NCBI GenBank assembly: GCA_005881055.1
Contig: VBHW01000075.1
Location: 6,483-18,498 of the forward strand
Direction of reading: 5' to 3'
Source of the DNA: Chloroflexota bacterium
GTDB taxonomy: Bacteria; Chloroflexota; Limnocylindria; Limnocylindrales; CSP1-4
Length of the DNA stretch: 12,016 nt
The notes beneath the pieces are model-generated. The model had not been told where the DNA came from and made no database searches. It saw nothing but the letters and a program-made list of their open reading frames with translations. This document shows, in pieces, positions 1 to 6,151 of this stretch. The number at the start of each line of letters is the position of its first letter. The first letter of the stretch is position 1. The translations under genes were made by a program, and so were the position numbers.

Positions 1-846
1 CGTGAACGCCAGCTCCTGGACCGCCGTCGAGCCAGCCTCGCGGATGTGGTACCCGCTGATGCTGATCGTGTTCCAACGCGGCAGCTCGCGTGTGCCGAAC
101 TCGATCGTGTCGGTCACGAGACGCATCGAGTGGTCCGGCGGGAAGAGGAACTCCTTCTGGGCGACGAACTCCTTGAGGATGTCGTTCTGGGTCGTGCCTT
201 CCAGGGCGGCCCGCGGGAAGCCGCGCTTCTCGGCCGCGGCGATGTACATCGCCCAGATCGGGGCCGCCGGCGAGTTGATCGTCATCGAGGTGCTCACCCG
301 GTCGAGCGGCAGGCCGTCGAGGAGCACCTCCATGTCGGCGAGCGAGCTCACGGCGACCCCGCACGTCCCGAACTCGCCCTCTGCCGGCGGGTCGTCCGTG
401 TCGTAGCCGTAGAGCGTCGGCATGTCGTACGCGATCGAGAGGCCGGTCTGCCCGGCGTCGAGGAGCTGCCGGAAACGCGCGTTCGTGTCCTCCGCGGCGC
501 CGAAGCCCGCGAACATCCGCATCGTCCACAGCCGGCTCCGGTAGCCGGTCGGATGGACGCCTCGGGTGAACGGCGGGTCGCCCGGGAGCCCGACGTCGCG
601 GGCCGGATCGAAGTCGTCCCAGCGGCCGCCACCCAGCGAGTCACCGTGGTGGTCGACCGCCGTCGGGCCGCCCCCTCCGGATGGCTCGCGGTCGGCCGTT
701 TCCTGCAACGACCATGGCCCGTACAGGCGCTCGACGTCGACGTCGCTGATCGTCGAGAAGCGCGGACGACGCTCCTGGCTCCGCTCGAGGGCCGGACGGA
801 GCCGGCGCTCCTCCCAATCGCGCCTCCGCGTCGACCAGTCGTCCAT
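1..846 (-). CDS. Acyl-CoA mutase large subunit, isobutyryl-CoA mutase-like (partial, C-terminus outside window)
   Basis: Adenosylcobalamin-dependent carbon-skeleton mutase; this is the substrate-binding TIM-barrel part. 282 codons are visible from an ATG at 846, and the frame runs off the left edge. Seen: the RMFAGF motif (residues 110-115), SMTIN, QNDILKEF, and ISISGYHIREAG with the conserved His267. Aligned from memory to Propionibacterium methylmalonyl-CoA mutase, F112, Q230 and H267 fall at Tyr89, Arg207 and His244 with identical spacing (118 and 37 residues). Phe plus Gln at the first two sites is the isobutyryl-CoA mutase pattern; Tyr plus Arg is the methylmalonyl-CoA one. Specificity is therefore inferred as isobutyryl-/butyryl-CoA or a related acyl-CoA. 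The first ~60 residues are a family-typical N-terminal extension. No Shine-Dalgarno is seen; a TGCTAGCAT motif ends 7 bases before the ATG. The B12-binding domain, whether fused or separate, lies outside the window. Family call very sure; substrate moderate. Confidence 0.95.
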   Translation of the reverse strand, partial: MDDWSTRRRDWEERRLRPALERSQERRPRFSTISDVDVERLYGPWSLQETADREPSGGGGPTAVDHHGDSLGGGRWDDFDPARDVGLPGDPPFTRGVHPTGYRSRLWTMRMFAGFGAAEDTNARFRQLLDAGQTGLSIAYDMPTLYGYDTDDPPAEGEFGTCGVAVSSLADMEVLLDGLPLDRVSTSMTINSPAAPIWAMYIAAAEKRGFPRAALEGTTQNDILKEFVAQKEFLFPPDHSMRLVTDTIEFGTRELPRWNTISISGYHIREAGSTAVQELAFT

Positions 847-853
847 CGATCCG

Positions 854-862
854 ATGCTAGCA
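854..862 (-). promoter_or_regulatory. Candidate extended -10 promoter for the mutase gene
   Basis: On the minus strand the bases read TGCTAGCAT, that is an extended -10 (TGn) joined to a TANNNT hexamer. Seven bases separate it from the mutase ATG, so transcription would begin at or next to the A of the ATG, giving a leaderless mRNA. No -35 is recognisable. The motif lies in the 44-base gap after the lipoprotein stop. The same motif with one change precedes the glycosyltransferase gene at 11616-11624. Inference only. Confidence 0.4.
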
Positions 863-890
863 CCGGCTCCGGGATGCGCCGGTCGCATCC

Positions 891-1496
891 CTACCCGCCG
901 CCCGTCGGGAAGGCCGCGATCGCGTCCTGGATGCTCGACTCCGGCACGTCGGCGGCGATGACGACGAACACGATGCCGGCCGCCGCGTCGGCCGAGGGCG
1001 CGTCCAGCGTGATCACCGTCTGGTCGGACTGGCCGTTGACCGTGTCGAGCCGGTATGCCTGCCTGCCCGCGACGCTGGGACGGCTGGGCGTGATCTGTTG
1101 GGTGCTCCGGGCGCCCCGCGCGCTCGACTCGTACCACTCGCCGAGCCATTCCGCGGTCAGCCCGTCCCCGGTGAAGACCGCGAGGGTGACGCCCGACTCG
1201 CCCGAGAGCTGCCAGGTGCCGCCCGCAAAGCGGACCTCGCGGATGCCGTGGCCGGCCAGCGTCCCGAGCTCGGCGGCCGTGCAGTTGCGGCCGGAGTCGA
1301 GCGTGTCCGGCCCGCGGCCGGCGAACCGGGCGGGCACGCGCGCCTCGAGGTCCGGATAGGCTCCCGGGAAGCGGCCATCGGTCGTGCATGGGACCTTCGG
1401 GTCGAAGCTCGAGTACGGGGAACCGGGCGTGCAACCGGCGGCTAGCATGGCGAGGAGGGCACAAACGAGCGAGGAAGCGGATGCGAGGCGGCGCAC
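891..1496 (-). CDS. Putative lipoprotein of unknown function
   Basis: 201 residues from a GTG at 1496; the next upstream in-frame codon of note is a stop (TAG, 1506-1508), so no earlier start is possible. The N-terminus has two Arg, a hydrophobic stretch (residues ~9-20) and a lipobox-like LAAGC with the lipidated Cys at 22, so export and membrane anchoring are expected. The mature part has two further Cys (37 and 72) that could form a disulfide, and ends in FPTGGG. I recognise no catalytic domain; the mature region looks like a single compact globular domain of ~170 residues. It lies 44 bases upstream of the mutase gene on the same strand, but a separate candidate promoter before the mutase argues against strict co-transcription. 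No Shine-Dalgarno is present; TAGGCT sits 6 bases before the GTG and could be the -10 of a leaderless transcript. Confidence 0.85.
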   Translation of the reverse strand: MRRLASASSLVCALLAMLAAGCTPGSPYSSFDPKVPCTTDGRFPGAYPDLEARVPARFAGRGPDTLDSGRNCTAAELGTLAGHGIREVRFAGGTWQLSGESGVTLAVFTGDGLTAEWLGEWYESSARGARSTQQITPSRPSVAGRQAYRLDTVNGQSDQTVITLDAPSADAAAGIVFVVIAADVPESSIQDAIAAFPTGGG

Positions 1497-1544
1497 GGGC
1501 GAAGCCTACGGTCCCGTCCGGATTCGAGCCGTGGCGCTCGCGAC

Positions 1545-1583
1545 ATGCACCGGGCACGTGCGCCGCGTGCACCGGCGGTGCAT
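1545..1583. repeat. TGCACCGG direct and inverted repeat cluster (possible operator)
   Basis: TGCACCGG occurs at 1546-1553 and again at 1568-1575, a 22-base period, about two helical turns. The inverted copy CGGTGCAT lies at 1576-1583 and pairs perfectly with ATGCACCG at 1545-1552 (8 bp) and with TGCACCG at 1568-1574 (7 bp, one base between). The palindrome GCACGTGC (1554-1561) sits between the direct copies. The cluster lies ~50-90 bases upstream of the lipoprotein GTG, a plausible place for a regulator site. Function is inference. Confidence 0.4.
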
Positions 1584-1908
1584 CCCGGCACCTGGTACGC
1601 CGGTCCCGTGTTGGTGCGCCCGCGCGCCCGACCATCGCCCACCGCCGATCGGGACGGACGTTCCATTGCCCGCGCGGAGCCTCCGAACGTAGGATGCGTG
1701 TGAGCCGTACCGCGGCACTCCGGGAACAAACCTGGGGCGTCGGTCACGGATCGGAGCACGGACAGGCAGCACGTCCTGGGGGACCACCGGGACGGCCGGG
1801 GGCAAGCATCCGCACTCCGATCACGAGCCGAGTAACCATGGACTAACCGGCCAGCAGGCTCGGATCGCGGAACGGCTGGCATCATCTATCGTCAGTCATC
1901 GCACCGAT

Positions 1909-1936
1909 CGCCTCCCGGGCAGGGCCCGCGGGGGCG
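1909..1936. other. GC-rich hairpin
   Basis: GGGC (1917-1920) and GCCC (1924-1927) form a core stem around the 3-base loop AGG, and the flanks extend it imperfectly as CGCCTCC against CGGGGGCG. On the plus strand it is followed by a weakly T-rich ATCTTGCTTG. It could be a terminator or simply a consequence of base composition; no gene ends close to it. Confidence 0.25.
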
Positions 1937-1992
1937 ATCTTGCTTGTGGGCCGATCTCGCTGTCCGGGCCACGCCGGTCTCGGGGGCGATCT
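1929..1992. repeat. Short direct repeats with CGATCT core
   Basis: The 12-mer CGGGGGCGATCT occurs exactly at 1929-1940 and 1981-1992 (52-base period). A variant, GGGCCGATCTCGC, is at 1948-1960. The CGATCT cores start at 1935, 1952 and 1987. No role is known. Confidence 0.4.
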
Positions 1993-2178
1993 GCCGACGA
2001 TCAAGTGCCTGCTCGTCGGAATCCTGCCCATGCCGTGATATCTGGGACAAGCAGCGCCCTTGGGCTCGCGGGCGTGCCTCGTCGGGTTCGGCTGTCTCCT
2101 GTTCGAACGTACAATCCGCTGCCAGGGGATCTCTGGGCGGTCTCCGCTGTCGCTCGTCGCCGGCCTGACCGTCGGCTA

Positions 2179-2280
2179 CCACGGTTATCCCACCGTGGGC
2201 AGGATCGACCCTACCTGGCGCCCCGCCCGACGATCCGATTGGGATCGGCGTGCGGCCCTCGACGGAGGCGCTAGGCCTCC
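2179..2280 (-). terminator. Run of three small hairpins behind the J-domain gene
   Basis: Three perfect short stems follow in order on the minus strand: GGAGGC/GCCTCC (2264-2269 and 2275-2280, 5-base loop containing the TAG stop), CGATCC/GGATCG (2231-2236 and 2242-2247, 5-base loop), and CCACGGT/ACCGTGG (2179-2185 and 2192-2198, 6-base loop). None has a T-tract, so canonical intrinsic termination is not shown. GC-rich bacteria often end transcripts at such stems. Confidence 0.3.
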
Positions 2281-3059
2281 GCGTCCGTGAAGATCCGCAG
2301 CCACTCCCGGCGCTGGCGCTCCGACTCCTCACGCTGCCGGCTCGGGTCACGGCGGCGCCGGGTGACGCCCCGCCGGTCGAGGTCACCGCGGATGACACGC
2401 GCGGCCGCCACGAGCGCGGCATCGCGGGTGATGGTCGAGGCGATCCAGTCGATGTACGAGGGCTCGAACGCGGCGATCTCGCCGAGCGTGTGACCCCGGA
2501 ACTTCCCGAAGTCGACCTCGAGGGCATGCGCCGCCGCGAGATCCGGCGGCTTCGGCGCGCGGAAGCTTCGGAGCCGGTCCCGCCGCAGGGGCCCGGTCGG
2601 ATCCGAGGCGCGCGGCGGCTCGCGCTCGGCGCGCACCGGGCGAGGCGGCGTCTGCCCCGTCGACCTGGCGGAACGAGCGCCGGGCGGAGTCGTCGTCCGG
2701 TTGCGGCCGCGGAACGTGTCGGTCGTGTCGAGCCGCCCGGTCAGCGGCCGGCCCGGCCGGGGTCGCGGCGGTCCGCCGCGGCGACGGCCCGCGCCGTCTC
2801 CCGCCTCGCCGGCACCGCCCGATCGTGCGCGCCCGGCCGAGCCCGCGCCTCGGGCGAAGCGACCGCCGCCGTCCCGGAGCGCCTCGTACGCGGCGTTGAT
2901 CTGGGCCATCCGGCGCGTCGCGGCACGGGTGCTCGCAGCGTCGGCACCACTGACGTCCGGGTGGTGCTCGCGCGCCAGGCGCCGCCAGGCCGCCTTGATC
3001 GTCGCCTGGCTCGCCCCCGGCTCGACCCCGAGGACCGCGTAAGGATCGCGATCTGCCAC
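2271..3059 (-). CDS. J-domain protein with ExoX-C-like C-terminal domain
   Basis: 262 residues from a GTG at 3059; an in-frame TAG at 3069-3071 leaves no earlier start. Residues ~5-62 form a classical J domain (DPYAVLGVEPGAS at the start, the catalytic HPD at 33-35, closing helix AAYEAL), so it should stimulate an Hsp70/DnaK ATPase. Residues ~66-180 are a disordered Arg/Gly/Pro-rich linker. Residues ~182-211 contain FGKFRG followed by TLGEI and YIDWIAS, which I recognise as the small domain found at the C-terminus of exonuclease X-like proteins. The tail is highly charged and predicted helical. There is no Gly/Phe region or zinc finger, so this is not DnaJ itself but a specialised J protein. 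No Shine-Dalgarno is seen; TAGACT lies 6 bases before the GTG. Divergent from the hydrolase gene across 126 bases. J domain very sure; second domain moderately sure. Confidence 0.9.
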   Translation of the reverse strand: MADRDPYAVLGVEPGASQATIKAAWRRLAREHHPDVSGADAASTRAATRRMAQINAAYEALRDGGGRFARGAGSAGRARSGGAGEAGDGAGRRRGGPPRPRPGRPLTGRLDTTDTFRGRNRTTTPPGARSARSTGQTPPRPVRAEREPPRASDPTGPLRRDRLRSFRAPKPPDLAAAHALEVDFGKFRGHTLGEIAAFEPSYIDWIASTITRDAALVAAARVIRGDLDRRGVTRRRRDPSRQREESERQRREWLRIFTDAEA

Positions 3060-3185
3060 GCGATCAGTCTACCGGGGCGTCGGGCGGACCCTGGCGCGTC
3101 GGGTCGACTCCGGGGAGTCGGTCCCACTCCTCGCCGCGCGGTCCGGCCGCTTGACAGGACCGGCGCGCTGGCGTCCCCTGTGCTC

Positions 3186-4472
3186 ATGCCGTCCGTCAAC
3201 CGCGTCGCGCGCCGCGCGGGCTTCCTCGCCGCGCTCGGCGCCATCCCTCTCGCCCTCGCGTACCGGTTCGCGGTCGTCTACCGCGTCCGGGCCGGGCTGC
3301 CGCGCCGAGTCGTGCCGCGGCTGACCCCGGCCGACCGGGGACTGCCTTTCGAGGACACGATCGTCCGATCCTCGGGCGGGGATCTCCCCGCATGGTTCAT
3401 CCCCGCGCGGGGCGGGGCTCGCGGTCCGGGGATCGTCCTCGTCCACGGCTGGGAGTCGAACCGCGACCGCACGTTGCCCAACGCCCAGGTTCTCCACGCC
3501 GCGGGATTCCACGTGCTGACGTTCGACGTGCGCGGGCACGGCGCGAACCCGGCGGAGGAGATGCCGATCAGCGTCGGCGAGTTCCGTGACGACGCGACGG
3601 CGGCGCTCGACACCCTCCTCACGCGGCCCGAGGTCACACGGGCCGGCTTCCTCGGGCACTCGCTCGGCGCCGTCGGTGCCGCGCTGGCCGCCGCCGCGGC
3701 CGGTGATCGATGCGATGCGCTCGTCGTGTCATCCGCTCCGGCCGACCCGCGAAGCCTGACCCGCCAGACGTTCCGGCTCGCCAACCTGTGGATCCCGGAG
3801 CCCTTCGCGACGCCGCTCGCGGCGCTCACGTCGCGCGTCTACGTCCGCCCGCGCGGGCATCGCGTACGCGACCTGTCGGCCAGCCGGGCGGTCGCCTCGT
3901 ACGCGGGCCCGATCCTCCTCGTCCATGGCGTGGAAGACTCCGTCGTGCCGCCGTCCCATCTCGGCCGCCTCGAGTTGGCGGCCCTGGCCGGCCAGCGCGC
4001 CCGAGTCGCGGGCGGGTTCCCCGCGGGCGGGCCGATCGAATCCCTACTCGTCGCTGAGGGCCACCATTCCTGGCTGTACGAGCACGAGCCGTACCGTCGG
4101 GCCGTGGCGGCGTTCCTCGCCGGGGCGCTGAGCCGTCCGTCTGCCGGCGACCGGACATCCGAGATCCTGCTCGTCCCGAAGGAAGCCGCCGATCGCGCGG
4201 CCGCGGTCGACGCGCGCCGGATCCCCGATCCCGACGAGGCGTTCGCGGCGATCACGACCGCGCCGAGCCGCCGCCGCCGGATGGCCGAGCTGATCGGGGC
4301 GGCGCATCCTGCGGCGGTCGAGGTGCCGCCGAGCCCGACTCTCCCGCCGAGCCCGGCATACGGCAATGGCGCAACCCTCGCGCCTGAGGCCGGTCCGCCG
4401 CCGGAGCCCAGTCCGCCGCCCGAGGCCGCCGCCGCAGCCGGCCCGCGCGACGCGATCGCCAGCCCGCGATGA
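3186..4472 (+). CDS. Membrane-anchored alpha/beta hydrolase with Pro-rich tail
   Basis: 428 residues from the ATG at 3186; an in-frame GTG two codons earlier (3180) is an alternative, and neither has a clear ribosome binding site. Residues ~10-30 form a hydrophobic segment, probably a membrane anchor. The hydrolase core follows: oxyanion-loop HGWESN, nucleophile Ser159 in GHSLG, acid Asp251 in VHGVEDSVVPP, and His293 (or 294) in EGHHSW, a full serine-hydrolase triad. The core ends near residue 315. The remaining ~110 residues are unusual: a charged segment with an RRRRM cluster, then a Pro/Ala-rich tail (PPSPTLPPSP, PPPEPSPPPE). Substrate is unknown; the family includes esterases, lipases and peptidases. 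Its stop overlaps the nitroreductase start as ATGA, so the two are translationally coupled. TTGACA stands at 3151-3156, but no -10 is found at the right distance. Confidence 0.9.
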   Translation: MPSVNRVARRAGFLAALGAIPLALAYRFAVVYRVRAGLPRRVVPRLTPADRGLPFEDTIVRSSGGDLPAWFIPARGGARGPGIVLVHGWESNRDRTLPNAQVLHAAGFHVLTFDVRGHGANPAEEMPISVGEFRDDATAALDTLLTRPEVTRAGFLGHSLGAVGAALAAAAAGDRCDALVVSSAPADPRSLTRQTFRLANLWIPEPFATPLAALTSRVYVRPRGHRVRDLSASRAVASYAGPILLVHGVEDSVVPPSHLGRLELAALAGQRARVAGGFPAGGPIESLLVAEGHHSWLYEHEPYRRAVAAFLAGALSRPSAGDRTSEILLVPKEAADRAAAVDARRIPDPDEAFAAITTAPSRRRRMAELIGAAHPAAVEVPPSPTLPPSPAYGNGATLAPEAGPPPEPSPPPEAAAAAGPRDAIASPR

Positions 4473-5008
4473 GCCCGGAGACGCGCCTCGGCGCATGGGA
4501 AGCGATCGCCTCCTATCGCGCGATCCGGCAGTTCGCGGACCGCCCGCTCGAGCCCGACCACCTCCGGCGCATCCTCGCGGCCGGGCGCCGCGCGGCGAGC
4601 TCGAAGAACGCGCAACGTTGGGACTTCGTCGTCTGCAGCGACCGGGCGCACCTCCGGGAGCTGTCGGCCGTGGGGCCATACGCCGATCACGTCGCCGGCG
4701 CCGCCGTCGCGATCGCCCTCGTCACCCCGGATCCGCACGCCGACGGGGTCGCGTTGTCGATCCTCTTCGACATCGGCCAGGCCGCGGGATTCATGGAGAT
4801 CGCCGCTCGCGAGCTCGGCATCGGCAGCTGCCCAGCCACCGTGTACGACCAGGCGCTCACCCGTCGGCTCCTGGGCTACCCCGCCGACCGGTGGTGCGAG
4901 TACATGCTCTCGTTCGGCTATCCCGCCGACCCCGGTACGCTCACCGCCCCGCTCCGGCCGGGCGGCCGGCGCCCGATCGAGCAGATCGTCCACGAGGAGC
5001 GCTGGTAG
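4469..5008 (+). CDS. Nitroreductase family protein (FMN-dependent)
   Basis: 179 residues, ATG overlapping the hydrolase stop by 4 bases. Family marks: an N-terminal helix followed by YRAIRQFADRPL (16-27), the FMN-contacting SSKNAQRW segment (44-51) in place of the usual S..N.Q.W, a central helix, ARELGIGSCP (113-122), and a C-terminal RRPIEQIVHEERW typical of the shorter nitroreductases. These are homodimeric flavoproteins using NAD(P)H to reduce nitro groups, quinones or other electrophiles. The length fits the short subfamily. Coupling to the hydrolase suggests a joint role on one substrate class, which sequence does not reveal. It converges on the ABC permease gene with 43 bases between stops. 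Confidence 0.92.
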   Translation: MSPETRLGAWEAIASYRAIRQFADRPLEPDHLRRILAAGRRAASSKNAQRWDFVVCSDRAHLRELSAVGPYADHVAGAAVAIALVTPDPHADGVALSILFDIGQAAGFMEIAARELGIGSCPATVYDQALTRRLLGYPADRWCEYMLSFGYPADPGTLTAPLRPGGRRPIEQIVHEERW

Positions 5009-5021
5009 GTCGCCAGAGCCG

Positions 5022-5049
5022 GTCCGCGGACAGGACTCGGTCGCAGTCC
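5022..5049. terminator. Candidate bidirectional terminator between convergent genes
   Basis: The 43-base gap between two convergent stops holds a perfect 10-bp palindrome GTCCGCGGAC (5022-5031) directly followed by a 5-bp hairpin, GGACT (5033-5037) and AGTCC (5045-5049) with a 7-base loop. The position suits a shared terminator; there is no T-tract on either side. Confidence 0.35.
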
Positions 5050-5051
5050 CC

Positions 5052-6140
5052 TTACTGCCAGCGGAAGAAGCGCGCGGCGATCCCGAAGCAGGCGACCGTC
5101 CAGCCGACGAGCACAGCGACGCACAGCCAGAGCGGTGAGAACGCGGCGCCGTTCACCATGACCTGGCGCATGGCGTCGGACAGGTAGGTGAGGGGCATGA
5201 CGTGCGCCACGGCCTGCAGCGGTGCGGGCATGATCGCGATCGGCCAGAACGTGCCCGACAGGAACATGAGCGGGAACTGGACCGCGCTCGTCATCCCGTT
5301 CGCCGCGTCCTCGGTCTTCGCGAAGGATGCGATGACGTAGCCGAGCGAGGTGAACGCGACCGCGCCGAGCGCGGCCAGGCCGGCGATCGCCGGGATGTTG
5401 CCGGTGATCTTCACGCCGAACACCGCCGCGCCGATGCCCACGATGAGCGACATCTGGACGACCCCGATGAGCAGGCGCATGACGATGTTGCTGCCGACGA
5501 GCTGCCAGCGCCGGAGCGGGGTCGCGCTGAGGCGCTTGAGGATGAGCTTCTCGCGGTCTGCCACGAGCGGGATCGCGCTGAACACGCCGAGCTGCATGAG
5601 CGCCATGCCGAGGATGCTCGGGACGAGGTAGCTCACCGCGTTGAGGTCCTGCGTCTGGAGGTCGCGCAGGTCGGGGATCACCGCCGGCGGTCGGCCGACG
5701 AGACTCGCCTGGGCGAGGATCCCCGCCACGAGCCCCTTGACCGCGCCGGCCTGGGACTGCTGGCTGGGATCGGTGAACACGGTCACCTGGGCGGGAGCGC
5801 CGGCACCGGCCTGGGCCCGGGCGACCGCCTCGCCGTAGCCCTTCGGGACGACCACGACGCCGGACACGTCGCCCCGCTGCATCTTCGCGAGGACGTCGTC
5901 CCGACTCCCGTCGACGAGCTCGACGAGCGGCACCGACGTGAAGACCCCATGCAGCGCCATCGAGGCCGGCGAGCCGTCCTCGTCCGCCCAGCCCAGCTTC
6001 GTCTTGCTGGTCCCGCCGCTGAAGATCGACCCGAACAGGAAGATGAAGACGAGCGGGAACGCGAGCGTCCAGAACAGCGCCTGACGATCGCGCAGGTAGC
6101 TCCGGATGTTCGCGAGCGTGAGGGAACGGAGCGCACGCAT
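5052..6140 (-). CDS. ABC-2 type transporter permease (DrrB-like)
   Basis: 362 residues from an ATG at 6140, 11 bases after the ATPase stop. One membrane helix near residues 20-42 (ALFWTLAFPLVFIFLFG) is followed by a ~130-residue soluble domain with alternating hydrophobic strands (SGVVVVPKGYGEAV), then five more helices from about residue 165 to the end. The conserved REKLILKRLSATPLRRWQ loop and the FPLMFLSGTFWPI helix are typical of the ABC-2 permease family that includes daunorubicin and linearmycin exporters. It should pair with the upstream ATPase to export a hydrophobic small molecule or lipid. The gene itself is intact. Its frame is the same as the 5' half of the frameshifted ATPase, and no stop lies between, so automatic callers may merge them into one false 675-residue protein spanning 5052-7079. 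Confidence 0.93.
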   Translation of the reverse strand: MRALRSLTLANIRSYLRDRQALFWTLAFPLVFIFLFGSIFSGGTSKTKLGWADEDGSPASMALHGVFTSVPLVELVDGSRDDVLAKMQRGDVSGVVVVPKGYGEAVARAQAGAGAPAQVTVFTDPSQQSQAGAVKGLVAGILAQASLVGRPPAVIPDLRDLQTQDLNAVSYLVPSILGMALMQLGVFSAIPLVADREKLILKRLSATPLRRWQLVGSNIVMRLLIGVVQMSLIVGIGAAVFGVKITGNIPAIAGLAALGAVAFTSLGYVIASFAKTEDAANGMTSAVQFPLMFLSGTFWPIAIMPAPLQAVAHVMPLTYLSDAMRQVMVNGAAFSPLWLCVAVLVGWTVACFGIAARFFRWQ

Positions 6141-6151
6141 CGTCGGCCTCG

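Larger units (their letters stand above)
1497..2270. other. 774-base stretch without a convincing gene
   Basis: This lies between the lipoprotein start and the J-domain protein stop. Open frames exist on both strands, as expected at this GC content, but their translations are Arg/Pro/Ser/Gly-rich with no recognisable motif or ribosome binding site. I looked for tRNA T-arms, RNase P, tmRNA, SRP and 6S RNA signatures and saw none. What it holds: a TGCACCGG repeat/inverted-repeat cluster (1545-1583), a GC-rich hairpin (1909-1936), repeated CGATCT-containing boxes (1929-1992), and three small perfect hairpins at 2179-2280 behind the J-domain gene. An unrecognised small RNA or decayed gene cannot be excluded. 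Confidence 0.6.

Noticed and set aside
46..1359. Long plus-strand open frame of 437 codons
   Set aside because: It is antisense to the mutase and lipoprotein genes, which have unmistakable motifs on the other strand. The translation is Arg/Val/Glu-rich without any motif; long antisense frames are expected at this GC content.
2099..2115. GTTCGAACGTACAAT: possible tRNA T-loop, LexA half-site or -10 (TACAAT)
   Set aside because: The T-stem does not pair and no acceptor or anticodon arm fits; only one half of an SOS box is present; there is no -35 at proper spacing.
1892..2527. Minus-strand open frame of 211 codons crossing the end of the J-domain gene
   Set aside because: Its first part is an out-of-frame copy of the J-domain gene's 3' end, and the rest has no motif or ribosome binding site of its own.
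3151..3156. TTGACA, a perfect -35 hexamer upstream of the hydrolase
   Set aside because: No -10-like hexamer lies 15-19 bases downstream, where the sequence is all G/C with scattered T.
3839..4993. Minus-strand open frame of 384 codons
   Set aside because: Antisense to the hydrolase and nitroreductase, both of which show full family motifs. No domain is seen in the translation.
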